From Protonemura montana (lineage: Eukaryota; Arthropoda; Insecta; Plecoptera; Nemouridae), in the NCBI GenBank assembly GCA_947568835.1, contig OX387611.1:2236001-2300000 (forward strand): a stretch of DNA of 64,000 nucleotides, read 5' to 3'. The number at the start of each line of letters is the position of its first letter. Positions within the stretch are counted from its first letter, which is position 1. This document shows positions 9,890 through 22,615 of the stretch, piece after piece. The position numbers and the translations under genes are program-made. The notes below the pieces were generated by a model. It ran no database searches and was not told where the DNA came from. It worked only from the letters and a program-made list of their open reading frames with translations.

Positions 9890-10746
9890 CAATCCAATAC
9901 CTGACTCAGCGCAGTGTTGCTTAACTTTCATCCCTCCAACCTCTCTCCCGAACAGAACTGATCATGTGTATGATGGTCACCCATCCAAAACCTGACTCAG
10001 CGCAGTGTTGCTTAACTTTCATCCCTCCAACCTCTCTCCCGAACAGAACTGGTCATGTGTATGATGGTCTCCCATCCAATACCTGACTCAGCGCAGTGTT
10101 GCTTAACTTTCATCCCTCCAACCTCTCTCCCGAACAGAACTGGTCATGTGTATGATGGTCACCCATCCAATACCTGACCCAGCGCAGTGTTGCTTAACTT
10201 TCATCCCTCCAACCTCTCTCCCGAACAGAACTGGTCATGTGTATGATGGTCACCCATCCAATACCTGACCCAGCGCAGTGTTGCTTAACTTTCATCCCTC
10301 CAACCTCTCTCCCGAACAGAACTGGTCATGTGTATGATGGTCACCCATGCAATACCTGACCCAGCGCAGTGTTGCTTAACTTTCATCCCTCCAACCTCTC
10401 TCCCGAACAGAACTGGTCATGTGTATAATGGTCACCCATCCAATACCTGACCCAGCGCAGTGTTGCTTAACTTTCATCCCTCCAACCTCTCTCCTGAACA
10501 GAACTGATCATGTGTATGATGGTCACCCATCCAATACCTGACCCAGCGCAGTGTTGCTTAACTTTCATCCCTCCAACCTCTCTCCCGAACAGAACTGGTC
10601 ATGTGTATGATGGTCACCCATCCAATACCTGACTCAGCGCAGTGTTGCTTAACTTTCATCCCTCCAACCTCTCTCCCGAACAGAACTGGTCATGTGTATG
10701 ATGGTCACCTATCCAATACGTTGACCCAGCGCAGTGTTGCTTAACT
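9890..10746 (-). repeat. 91-base 5S-derived satellite array (minus orientation)
   Basis: About 9.4 copies of the 91-base unit with the 5S-like A-box/C-box segment readable on the minus strand. The SINE body and A-rich tail are absent, so this is a free satellite block. Variants include ctgatcatgtg, cctatcc and catacgttgacc. Confidence 0.95.
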
Positions 10747-11204
10747 TCGGGTAAGTTTTTGCCCACGAAACGGCAAATGTTGATAATAAAGTATAGCAAG
10801 GTAATATAAGTAATCAAGATAATAATTCTCAATTAAAGTGTAATTAGGTGCAGGTGTGCTGGGTTGGTACGACTAATATTTATTACCTGCAGCGATGGAA
10901 GCTCATTATGTTTAATTAGCATTGAAATTGATAATTAGCTGGGCGAGTTAATAAGAAATTAAAATGGATAGCAATTAATATATGAAGTAACTCGGATAGT
11001 AACTCATTCTTTGGCTTGAAATAATTCAAGTAAGTTTACATTTGTAAGCGAAGAACTAATCGATGCTACTTGCATCAAGGTCCAGTTCTAGCAGCTAATA
11101 AAACATGATGCCAGCTCCAGGGTCTATATTTCCACGACGAGTTGTAGTAAATAAATCGATATCAACGATTAGCATAATTACAAGCCGGACTCTGATTTTT
11201 AGTT
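10747..11204. other. AT-rich spacer, nothing recognised
   Basis: About 460 bases of unique AT-rich sequence with several taattagc-type homeobox-like cores (for example near 10912 and 10933). No coding frame, RNA gene or transposon end was recognised. Confidence 0.3.
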
Positions 11205-13480
11205 GGCTAAAATCAAGCTAAAATCAAGCTAAAATCAAGCTAAAATCAAGCTAAAATCAAGCTAAAATCAAGCTAAAATCAAGCTAAAATCAAGCTAAAA
11301 TCAGGCTAAAATCAAGCCAAAATCAAGCTAAAATCAAGCTTAAATCCAGCTAAAATCAAGCTAATATCAAGCTAAAATCAAGCTAAAATCAAGCTAAAAT
11401 CAAGATAAAATCAAGCTAAAATCAAGCTAAAATCAAGCTAAAATCAAGCTAAAATCAAGCTAAAATCAAGCTAAAATCAAGCTAAAATCAAGCTAAAATC
11501 AAGCTAAAATCATGCTAAAATCAAGCTAAAATCAAGCTAAAATCAAGCTAAAATCAGGCTAAAATCAAGCTAAAATTAATCTAAAATCAAGCTTAAATCA
11601 AGCTAAAATCAAGCTAAAATCAAGCTAAAATCAAGCTAAAATCAAGCTAAAATCAAGCTAAAATCAAGCTAAAATCAAGCTAAAATCAAGCTTAAATCAA
11701 GCTAAAATCAAGCTAAAATCAGGCTAAAAACAAGCTAAAATCAAGCTAAAATCAGGCTAAAATCAAGCTAAAATCAAGCTAAAATCAAGCTCCAATCAAG
11801 CTAAAATCAAGCTAAAATCAAGCTTAAATCAAGCTAAAATCAGGCTAAAATCAAGCTACAATCAAGCTACAATCAAGCTAAAATCAAGCTAAAATCAAGC
11901 TAAAATCAAGCTAAAATCAAGCTAAAATCAGGCTAAAATCAAGCTACAATCAAGCTAAAATCAAGCTAAAATCAAGCTTAAATCAAGCTAAAATCAAGCT
12001 AAAATCAAACTAAAATAAAGCTAAAATCAAGCTAAAATCAGGCTTAAATCAAGCTAAAATCAATCTAAAATCAAGCTAAAATCAAGCTAAAATCCAGCTA
12101 AAATCAAGCTAAAATCAAGCTAAAATCAGGCTAAAATCAGGCTTAAATCAAGCTAAAATCAATCTTAAATCCAGCTAAAATCAAGCTAAAATCAAGCTAA
12201 AATCAGGCTAAAATCAGGCTTAAATCAAGCTAAAATCAATCTTAAATCAAGCTAAAATCAAGCTAAAATCAAGCTAAAATCAGGCTAAAATCAAGCTAAA
12301 ATCAAGCTTAAATCAAGCTAAAATCAAGCTAAAATCAAGCTAAAATTAAGCTAAAATCAAGCTAAAATAAAGCTAAAATAAAGCTAAAATCAAGCTTAAA
12401 TCAAGCTAAAATTCAGCTTAAATCAAGCTAAAGTCAAGCTAAAATCAAGCTAAAATCAAGCTTAAATCAAGCTAAAATCAAGCTGAAATCAAGCTTAAAT
12501 CAAGCTGAAATCAAGCTAAAATCAAGCTCAAATCAAGCTAAAATCAATCTTAAATCAAGCTAAATCAATCTTTAATCAAGCTTAAATCAAGCTAAAATCA
12601 AGCTAAAATCAAGCTAAAATCAATCTTAAATCAAGCTTAAATCAATCTTAAATCAAGCTTAAATCAAGCTAAAATCAAGCTAAAATCAAGCTAAAATCAA
12701 TCTTAAATCAAGCTAAAATCAAGCTAAAATCAAGCTAAAATCAAGCTAAAATCAAGCTAAAATCAAGCTAAAATCAAGCTAAAATCAATCTTAAATCAAG
12801 CTAAAATCAAGCTAAAATCAAGCTAAAATCAAGCTAAAATCAAGCTAAAATCAATCTTAAATCAAGCTCAAATCAAGCTAAAATCAAGCTAAAATCAAGC
12901 TAAAATCAAGCTAAAATCAAGCTAAAATCAAGCTTAAATCAAGCTAAAATCAAGCTAAAATCAAGCTTAAATCAAGCTAAAATCAAGCTAAAATCAAGCT
13001 AAAATCAAGCTTAAATCAAGCTAAAATCAAGCTAAAATCAAGCTAAAATCAATCTTATTCAAGCTAAAATCAAGCTAAAATCAAGCTAAAATCCAGCTAA
13101 AATCAAGCTAAAAGCAAGCCAAAATCAAGCTAAAATCAAGCTAAAATCAAGCTTAAATCAAGCTAAAATCAAGCTAAAATCAAGCTAAAATCAAGCTAAA
13201 ATCAAGCTAAAATCAAGCTAAAATCAAGCTAAAATCAAGCTAAAATCAAGCAAAAATCAAGCTAAAATCAAGCTAAAATCAAGCTAAAATCAAGCTAAAA
13301 TCAATCTTAAATCAAGCTAAAATCAAGCTAAAATCAAGCTAAAATCCAGCTAAAATCAAGCTAAAATCAAGCTAAAATCAAGCTTAAATCAAGCTAAAAA
13401 TCAATGTAAAATCAAGCTAAAATCCAGCTAAAATCAAGCTAAAATCAAGCTTAAATCAAGCTAAAATCAAGCTAAAATCT
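11205..13480 (-). repeat. 11-base satellite array (gctaaaatcaa)
   Basis: About 207 units of gctaaaatcaa, with frequent gcttaaatcaa, ggctaaaatca and aatcttaaatc variants. It is the reverse complement of the array at 53-786 and the same strand as 32168-33446. A4 tracts recur at the helical period. Stops occur in all frames. Confidence 0.96.
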
Positions 13481-13790
13481 TATGCTGGTACATAATGAGT
13501 GTGAGGGAGAAAGACTGATGCTCGTGTGCTAAAGGATTACGCCGATAGAAATTATAAATGCGGTCTTTTTTTCCCCACTCATCCCCCTTTTATAGGGAGG
13601 AGTAGGGGTATGGTGGGGTAGGGAGGGGGGTGAATTAATCAGATGCGATTCGGCCATTGGTGGAATAAATTATCAATTGGTTGGGTTGGGTTGGGGCGGG
13701 ATGGGTTGGGTTGTACGTGACAAGGAAAGTTTGCATGGAATTATGTGTGTGGGGTTACAGGGAATATTGGCCGAGACTAGCCATATACGA
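13481..13790. other. Spacer with G-quadruplex motifs
   Basis: Two G-rich blocks on the plus strand: 13594-13631 (gggagg, gggg, ggtgggg, gggagggggg) and 13683-13710 (gggttgggttggggcggg, then gggttggg). Both satisfy the usual G3+ four-run pattern. No gene seen. Confidence 0.5.
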
Positions 13791-15114
13791 GTGCGTAGGA
13801 CAAAGTGCGTAGGACAAAGTGCGTAGGACAAAGTGCGTAGAACAAAGTGCGTAGAACAAAGTGTGTAGAACAAAGTGCGTAGAACAAAGTGCGTAGAACA
13901 AAGTGCGTAGAACAAAGTGTGTTGGACAAAGTGCGTAGAACAAAGTGCGTAGAACAAAGTGCGTAGAACAAAGTGCGTAGGACAAAGTGCGTAGGACAAA
14001 GTGCGTAGGACAAAGTGCGTAGAACAAAGTGCGTAGAACAAAGTGCGTAGAACAAAGTGCGTAGAACAAAGTGCGTAGGACAAAGTGCGTAGAACAAAGT
14101 GCGTAGAACAAAGTGCGTAGAACAAAGTGCGTAGAACAAAGTGCGTAGAACAAAGTGCGTAGAACAAAGTGCGTAGAACAAAGTGCGTAGGACAAAGTGC
14201 GTAGGACAAAGTGCGTCGGACAAAGTGCGTAGAACAAAGTGCGTAGAACAAAGTGCGTAGAACAAAGTGCGTAGAACAAAGTGCGTCGGACAAAGTGCGT
14301 AGGAAAAAGTGCGTAGGACAAAGTGCGTAGGACAAAGTGCGTAGAACAAAGTGCGTAGAACAAAGTGCGTAGAACAAAGTGCGTAGAACAAAGTGCGTAG
14401 AACAAAGTGCGTAGGACAAAGTGCGTAGAACAAAGTGCGTAGAACAAAGTGCGTAGAACAAAGTGCGTAGGACAATGTGCGTAGAACAAAGTGCGTAGAA
14501 CAAAGTGCGTAGAACAAAGTGCGTAGAACAAAGTGCGTAGAACAAAGTGCGTAGAACAAAGTGCGTAGGACAAAGTGCGTAGGACAAAGTGCGTCGGACA
14601 AAGTGCGTAGAACAAAGTGCGTAGAACAAAGTGCGTAGAACAAAGTGCGTAGAACAAAGTGCGTCGGACAAAGTGCGTAGGAAAAAGTGCGTAGGACAAA
14701 GTGCGTAGGACAAAGTGCGTAGAACAAAGTGCGTAGAACAAAGTGCGTAGAACAAAGTGCGTAGAACAAAGTGCGTAGAACAAAGTGCGTAGGACAAAGT
14801 GCGTAGAACAAAGTGCGTAGAACAAAGTGCGTAGAACAAAGTGCGTAGAACAAAGTGCGTAGGACAAAGTGCGTAGAACAAAGTGCGTAGAACAAAGTGC
14901 GTAGGACAAAGTGCGTAGAACAAAGTGCGTAGAACAAAGTGCGTAGGACAAAGTGCGTAGAACAAAGTGCGTAGAACAAAGTGTGTAGGACAAAGTGCGT
15001 AGGACAAAGTGCGTAGAACAAAGTGCGTAGGACAAAGTGCGTAGAACAAAGTGCGTAGAACAAAGTGCGTAGAACAAAGTGCGAAGAACAAAGTGCGTAG
15101 AACAAAGTGCGTCT
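13791..15114. repeat. 14-base satellite array (gtgcgtagaacaaa)
   Basis: About 94 copies of gtgcgtagaacaaa or gtgcgtaggacaaa. The unit has no stop in any minus-strand frame, and 14 is not a multiple of 3. All three minus frames therefore stay open for over 430 codons with the same peptide (LRTLFYALCSTHFV type). That is a composition effect, not a gene. A 378-base (27-unit) block is duplicated inside. Confidence 0.95.
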
Positions 15115-15324
15115 ATCGTTGTGAACTTTATGGCAGTTCAGAGATGTTTGCCAAGATATTTGACCGAGACGAGGGGCGAAAGATTTGTATCAATTGAAAC
15201 ATCAGGTTGATACCACAGCCTCTTAAATCTCAACCTGTCTTAACTTAACTTCCCCCCACCCCTCCACTTCTTCCCCTACTTTCTACAAACCCAGCCACAG
15301 CCCAAACCACAAACCACAGCCCTC

Positions 15325-18300
15325 CAGACACAGCCATGCAGACACAGCCATGCAGACACAGCCATGCAGACACAGCCATGCAGACACAGACACAGCCATG
15401 CAGACACAGCCATGCAGACACAGCCATGCAGACACAGCCATGCAGACACAGCCATGCAGACACAGCCATGCAGACACAGCCATGCAGACACAGCCATGCA
15501 GACACAGACACAGCCATGCAGACACAGCCATGCAGACACAGCCATGCAGACACAGCCATGCAGACACAGCCATGCAGACACAGCCATGCAGACACAGCCA
15601 TGCAGACACAGCCATGCAGACACAGCCATGCAGACACAGCCATGCAGACACAGCCATGCAGACACAGCCATGCAGACACAGCCATGCAGACACAGACACA
15701 ACCATGCAGACACAGCCATGCAGACACAGCCATGCAGACACAGCCATGCAGACACAGCCATGCAGACACAGCCATGCAGACACAGCCATGCAGACACAGC
15801 CATGCAGACACAGCCATGCAGACACAGCCATGCAGACACAGCCATGCAGACACAGCCATGCAGACACAGCCATGCAGACACAGCCATGCAGACACAGCCA
15901 TGCAGACACAGCCACAGTCATGCAGACACAGCCATGCAGACACAGCCATGCAGACACAGCCATGCAGACACAGCCATGCAGACACAGCCATGCAGACACA
16001 GCCATGCAGACACAGCCATGCAGACACAGCCATGCAGACACAGCCATGCAGACACAGCCATGCAGACACAGCCATGCAGACACAGCCATGCAGACACAGC
16101 CATGCAGACACAGCCATGCAGACACAGCCATGCAGACACAGCCATGCAGACACAGCCATGCAGACACAGCCATGCAGACACAGCCATGCAGACACAGCCA
16201 CAGTCATGCAGACACAGCCATGCAGACACAGCCATGCAGACACAGCCATGCAGACACAGCCATGCAGACACAGCCATGCAGACACAGCCATGCAGACACA
16301 GCCATGCAGACACAGCCATGCAGACACAGCCATGCAGACACAGCCATGCAGACACAGCCATACAGACACAGACACAGCCATGCAGACACAGACACAGACA
16401 TGCAGACACAGCCACAGCCATGCAGACACAGACATGCAGACACAGACACAGACATGCAGACACAGCCATGCAGACACAGCCATGCAGACACAGCCATGCA
16501 GACACAGCCATGCAGACACAGCCATACAGACACAGCCATGCAGACACAGCCATGCAGACACAGCCATGCAGACACAGCCATGCAGACACAGCCATGCAGA
16601 CACAGACACAGCCATGCAGACACAGCCATGCAGACACAGCCATGCAGACACAGCCATGCAGACACAGCCATGCAGACACAGCCATGCAGACACAGCCATG
16701 CAGACACAGCCATGCAGACACAGACACAGCCATGCAGACACAGTCATGCAGACACAGACACAGCCATGCAGACAAAGTCATGCAGACACAGACACAGCCA
16801 TGCAGACACAGACACAGCCATGCAGACACAGCCATGCAGACACAGCCATGCAGACACAGACACAGCCATGCAGACACAGCCATGCAGACACAGCCATGCA
16901 GACACAGCCGTGCAGACACAGCCATGCAGACACAGCCATGCAGACACAGCCATGCAGACACAGCCATGCAGACACAGCCATGCAGACACAGCCATGCAGA
17001 CACAGCCATGCAGACACAGCCATGCAGACACAGCCATGCAGACACAGCCATGCAGACACAGCCATGCAGACACAGCCATGCAGACACAGCCATGCAGACA
17101 CAGCCATGCAGACACAGCCATGCAGACACAGCCATGCAGACACAGCCATGCAGACACAGCCATGCAGACACAGACACAGCCATGCAGACACAGCCATGCA
17201 GACACAGCCATGCAGACACAGCCATGCAGACACAGCCACAGCCATGCAGACACAGCCATGCAGACACAGCCATGCAGACACAGCCATGCAGACACAGCCA
17301 TGCAGACACAGACACAGCCATGCAGACACAGCCATGCAGACACAGCCATGCAGACACAGCCATGCAGACACAGCCATGCAGACACAGCCATGCAGACACA
17401 GCCATGCAGACACAGCCATACAGACACAGCCATGCAGACACAGCCATGCAGACACAGCCATGCAGACACAGCCATGCAGACACAGCCATGCAGACACAGC
17501 CATGCAGACACAGACACAGCCATGCAGACACAGCCATGCAGACACAGCCATGCAGACACAGCCATGCAGACACAGCCATGCAGACACAGCCATGCAGACA
17601 CAGCCATGCAGACACAGCCATGCAGACACAGACATGCAGACACAGCCATGCAGACACAGCCATGCAGACACAGCCATGCAGACACAGCCACAGCCATGCA
17701 GACACAGCCATGCAGACACAGCCATGCAGACACAGCCATGCAGACACAGACATGCAGACACAGACACAGCCATGCAGACACAGACACAGCCATGCAGACA
17801 CAGCCATGCAGACACAGCCATGCAGACACAGACACAGCCATGCAGACACAGCCATGCAGACACAGACACAGCCATGCAGACACAGCCATGCAGACACAGC
17901 CATGCAGACACAGCCATGCAGACACAGACACAGCCATGCAGACACAGACAAAGCCATGCAGACACAGCCATGCAGACACAGCCATGCAGACACAGCCATG
18001 CAGACACAGCCATGCAGACACAGCCATGCAGACACAGCCATGCAGACACAGCCATGCAGACACAGTCATGCAGACACAGACACAGCCATGCAGACACAGC
18101 CATGCAGACACAGCCATGCAGACACAGCCATGCAGACACAGACACAGCCATGCAGACACAGCCATGCAGACACAGCCATGCAGACACAGCCATGCAGACA
18201 CAGCCATGCAGACACAGCCATGCAGACACAGCCATGCAGACACAGCCATGCAGACACAGCCATGCAGACACAGCCATGCAGACACAGCCATGCAGACACA

Positions 18301-18418
18301 GCCATGCAGACACAGCCATGCAGACACAGCCATGCAGACACAGCCATGCAGACACAGCCATGCAGACACAGACACAGCCGTGCAGACACAGTCATGCAGA
18401 CACAGACATGCAGACACT
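15325..18418. repeat. 14-base satellite array (cagccatgcagaca)
   Basis: Roughly 215 units of cagccatgcagaca, interrupted at many places by an extra cagaca (6 bases) and a few catacaga, cagtcatg and cagccgtg variants. All three plus frames and all minus frames stay open because the unit lacks stops. The plus frames read HADTAMQTQPCRHS repeats of over 1000 codons. The 210 bases before it (15115-15324) are unique with no gene seen. Confidence 0.95.
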
Positions 18419-18610
18419 CTCTAATAAGATCCCACCGCCTTGTTGAGTTGCAGTACAAGTCAGTCAATATTAACATAATAAATCTACCAACATTACTAAA
18501 CTAGGAGTGGGGGGGAATATTACCCCCCCCCCCCCCGCTTACTTTCCCCTTACTTTCCAATGCCTTAACAGACCAGCACCGTTATTTCACAACCAATTCA
18601 ACCCCAAATC

Positions 18611-18770
18611 ACAAGAAATTACAAGAAATTTCAAGAAATTTCCAGAAATTTCAAGAAATTTCAAGAAATTTTAAGAAATTACATCAAATTACATCAAATT
18701 ACATCAAATTACATCAAATTACATCAAATTACATCAAATTACATCAACTTACATCAAATTACATCAAATT
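18611..18770. repeat. 10-base repeats (caagaaattt / acatcaaatt)
   Basis: Seven degenerate units of the caagaaattt type pass into about nine units of acatcaaatt. Both share the caaatt/gaaatt core, so one probably arose from the other. The flank 18419-18610 holds a G7/C14 near-palindrome at 18509-18537. Confidence 0.88.
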
Positions 18771-19196
18771 ACATAAAAATAAGCTAAACTAGATGAGAAC
18801 ATCGCATTTCTAGGCTTCACTAATTGTCTAGTTAAATGATGGGTTAATGAGTTACATTAATTATGTAGAATCATTAAAAACTATCTTGCGTTGATAGAAG
18901 CTCCCCAACACGCACCCCTCTCTAATAATATCCCCCCTCCCCTCCCCACCCCACCCCACCCAACCCCACCCTTCCCAAGCCCGGTGTACGTGCTCGCCTG
19001 AAAGTCATTATGATAATCACATTCTGTGACTCATTATCTTCCCTCTCTGTCTAACCAATGCATGACTGCATCATCTCCTCTCACTTGCACTCACACAACA
19101 CCAGCCACTACACGATATTTCGGGAGATTTCATCGATTGCTTGCTTATAATTATTACCACGCATTTAGCAGGGGTCGGCAAAACCTTTGTCCGAAC
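18771..19196. other. Spacer with C-rich tract
   Basis: 18933-18975 is a run of C3-C6 blocks (G-quadruplex capable on the minus strand, i-motif on the plus). The remainder is unique. No gene seen. Confidence 0.35.
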
Positions 19197-20556
19197 TGCA
19201 GGGCAGAGTCACTGGATCCAGTTGGCCGTCTGATTGCAGGGCAGAGTCACTGGATCCAGCTGGCCGTGTGATTGCAAAGCAGAGTCACTGGATCCAGCTG
19301 GCCGTGTGATTTCAGGGCAGAGTCACTGGATACAGCTGGCCGTGTGATTTCAAAACTAATGTCAGAGTCACTGGATCCAGCTGGCCGTGTGATTTCAAAA
19401 CTAATGTCAAAGTCACTGGATCCAGCTGGCCGTGTGATTTCAGGGCAGAGTCACTGGATACAGCTGGCCGTGTGATTTCAAAACTAATGTCAGAGTCACT
19501 GGATCCAGCTGGCCGTGTGATTTCAAAACTAATGTCAAAGTCACTGGATCCAGCTGGCCGTGTGATTTCAGGGCAGAGTCACTGGATACAGCTGGCCGTG
19601 TGATTTCAAAACTAATGTCAGAGTCACTGGATCCAGCTGGCCGTGTGATTTCAAGGCAGAGTCACTGGATCCAGCTGGCCGTCTGATTTCAAAACTAATG
19701 TCAGAGTCACTGGATCCAGCTGGCCGTGTGATTTCAAGGCAGAGTCACTGGATACAGCTGGCCGTGTGATTTCAAGGCAGAGTCACTGGATCCAGCTGGC
19801 CGTCTGATTTCAAAACTAATGTCAGAGTCACTGGATCCAGCTGGCCGTGTGATTTCAAAACTAATGTCAGAGTCACTGGATACAGCTGGCCGTCTGATTT
19901 CAAGGCAGAGTCACTGGATCCAGCTGGCCGTGTGATTTCAAGGCAGAGTCACTGGATCCAGCTGGCCGTCTGATTTCAAAACTAATGTCAGAGTCACTGG
20001 ATCCAGCTGGCCGTCTGATTTCAAGGCAGAGTCACTGGATCCAGCTGGCCGTGTGATTTCAAGGCAGAGTCACTGGATCCAGCTGGCCGTGTGATTTCAA
20101 AACTAATGTCAGAGTCACTGGATACAGCTGGCCGTCTGATTGCAGGGCAGAGTCACTGGATACAGCTGGCCGTGTGATTGCAAGGCAGAGTCACTGGATC
20201 CAGCTGGCCGTGTGATTTCAAAACTAATGTCAGAGTCACTGGATCCAGCTGGCCGTGTGATTTCAAAACTAATGTCAGAGTCACTGGATCCAGCTGGCCG
20301 TGTGATTTCAGGGCAGAGTCACTGGATCCAGCTGGCCGTGTGATTTCAAAACTAATGTCAGAGTCACTGGATCCAGCTGGCCGTGTGATTTCAAGGCAGA
20401 GTCACTGGATCCAGCTGGCCGTGTGATTTCAAAACTAATGTCAGAGTCACTGGATCCAGCTGGCCGTCTGATTTCAAAACTAATGTCAGAGTCACTGGAT
20501 CCAGCTGGCCGTGTGATTTCAAGGCAGAGTCACTGGATCCAGCTGGCCGTCTGATT
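19197..20556 (+). repeat. Alternating 38/45-base satellite array
   Basis: About 33 units share agtcactggatccagctggc and cgtgtgattt. They end either in caaggcag or cagggcag (38 bases) or in caaaactaatgtcag (45 bases). The two forms are interspersed non-randomly and differ by 7 bases. The frames AESLDPAGRVIS are repeat artefacts. The core contains ggatcc and the cagctg E-box. Confidence 0.93.
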
Positions 20557-20956
20557 TCAATGCAAACATCAGAGTTTTACTCACAAGTTTAACATTAAAC
20601 CGGTGAAAACATCCCACGATCAGGGACTTCCAAGATGGCGGCCTTGGCTTCAAAGACTCTTTATGCTACTTGAAAACTGAACTGAATGTAATTGAGAAAT
20701 AAAAAGGAAGTTTGAAAGCTTGGGGCGAATCATGCGTCAACTCAGCCTTCTTTTGTTCTAATTGTGCGTCGAATTGTGCGTAAAATTGTGCGTCGACTCA
20801 GCGAATGCATTCAAGTCAGGGCCGGCGACAATCAATTGTTTTCACGTAGCTTAGTTTGAAATTAAATAAAAGAATCATGCGTAGAATCATGCGTAGAATC
20901 ATGCGTAGGGTGCGTTTTCTGCTCTCCTTTGTTTTATAATACAACGCTAATAATAA
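20557..20956. other. Spacer with YY1-like site and 12-base repeats
   Basis: Contains caagatggcggc at 20631-20642 (YY1 consensus), three attgtgcgt copies near 20760-20795 and three aatcatgcgtag copies at 20873-20909. No reading frame of interest was seen. Confidence 0.35.
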
Positions 20957-22149
20957 GGGGGTGACCATCATAGACATGACCAGTTCTGTTCGGGAGAGAG
21001 GTTGGAGGGATGAAAGTTAAGCAACACTACGCTGGGTCAGGTATTGGATGGGTGACCATCATACACATGACCAGTTCTGTTCGGGAGAGAGGTTGGAGGG
21101 ATGAAAGTTAAGCAACACTACGCTGGGTCAGGTATTGGATGGGTGACCATCATACACATGACCAGTTCTGTTCGGGAGAGAGGTTGGAGGGATGAAAGTT
21201 AAGCAACACTACGCTGGGTCAGGTATTGGATGGGTGACCATCATACACATGACCAGTTCTGTTCGGGAGAGAGGTTGGAGGGATGAAAGTTAAGCAACAC
21301 TGCGCTGGGTCAGGTATTGGATGGGTGACCATCATACACATGACCAGTTCTGTTCGGGAGAGAGGTTGGAGGGATGAAAGTTAAGCAACACTACGCTGGG
21401 TCAGGTATTGGATTGATGACCATCATACACATGACCAGTTCTGTTCGGGAGAGAGGTTGGAGGGATGAAAGTTACGCAACACTGCGCTGGGTCAGGTATT
21501 GGATGGGTGACCATCATACACATGACCAGTTCTGTTCGGGAGAGAGGTTGGAGGGATGAAAGTTAAGCAACACTGCACTAGGTCAGGTATTGGATGGGTG
21601 ACCATCATACACATGACCAGTTCTGTTCGGGAGAGAGGTTGGAGGGATGAAAGTAAAGCAACACTGCACTAGGTCAGGTATTGGATGGGTGACCATCATA
21701 CACATGACCAGTTCTGTTCGGGAGAGAGGTTGGAGGGATGAAAGTTAAGCAACACTGCGCTGAGTCAGGTATGGGATGGGTGACCATCATACACATAACC
21801 AGTTCTGTTTGGGAGAGAGGTTGGTGGGATGAAAGTTTAGCAACACTGCGCTGGGTCAGGTATTGGATGGGTGACCATCATACACATGACCAGTTCTGTT
21901 CGGGAGAGAGGTTGGAGGGATGAAAGTTAAGCATCACTATGCTGGGTCAGGTATTGGATGGGTGACCATCATACACATGACCAGTTCTGTTCGGGAGAGA
22001 GGTTGGAGGGATGAAAGTTAAGCAACACTGCGCTTGGTCAGGAATTGGATGGGTGACCATCATACACTTGACCAGTTCTGTTTGGGAGAGAGGTTGGAGG
22101 GATGAAAGTTAAGCATCACTATGCTGGGTCAGGTATTGGATGGGTGACA
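20957..22149 (+). repeat. 91-base 5S-derived satellite array (plus orientation)
   Basis: About 13 units of the 91-base family with the 5S A-box/C-box portion on the plus strand. Several copies have lost box matches (gcactaggtc, catcactatgctg, ggaattgg). No SINE body or tail is attached. Both array edges lie just after the C-box (gggtgacc/gggtgac). Confidence 0.95.
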
Positions 22150-22615
22150 AGTTTGAACCGATATTTAGTTGGCTGTGGAAACGGCAACAAGTGTTTCATT
22201 CATCGCCTTCTAGAAAATGTTTGACTTTTGATTGACTGTCATGGCCGCCAATAAAAGTAGCAATCAAGCAGGCTGTGATGACGTCAGAACGAGAGTCAAT
22301 AAATGCAGAGGCAATAATATGATGATGACTTCGTTGGTTCGTTGTGCGATATTAATTAATTAATCAGGAATTCAATTAAACTCGGTGCTAGGCAACGGAG
22401 AGGAGGAGGGAGGGGGGGGGGGGGGAGTGGGGGCCCCGCAGTGAGCATTGTACCCAGTCTTGTAATTGATTCGCATTCAGAGCAAGGGTTTTATAACACG
22501 ATCCTGATGACGTCACTTGATCGAATTAACCACGATATTATTATGATGATGATGAGTTAGCATCTTGATTGTTTTCAGGAAATATCCGTCATTCACTGCA
22601 AGTCCAATGTGCGTT
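22150..22615. other. Spacer with two CRE palindromes and a G-run
   Basis: tgacgtca occurs at 22279-22286 and 22508-22515. Poly-G lies at about 22413-22426. A run of taattaattaat lies near 22350. No gene recognised. Confidence 0.4.

Noticed and set aside
13673-15105. Three minus-strand frames of 440-472 codons (LRTLFYALCSTHFV)
   Set aside because: All three frames give the same repeated peptide from a 14-base unit; no unique domain.
15336-18504. Three plus-strand frames over 1000 codons and several minus frames
   Set aside because: The same 14-base repeat read in all frames gives the same peptide; this is a stop-free satellite.
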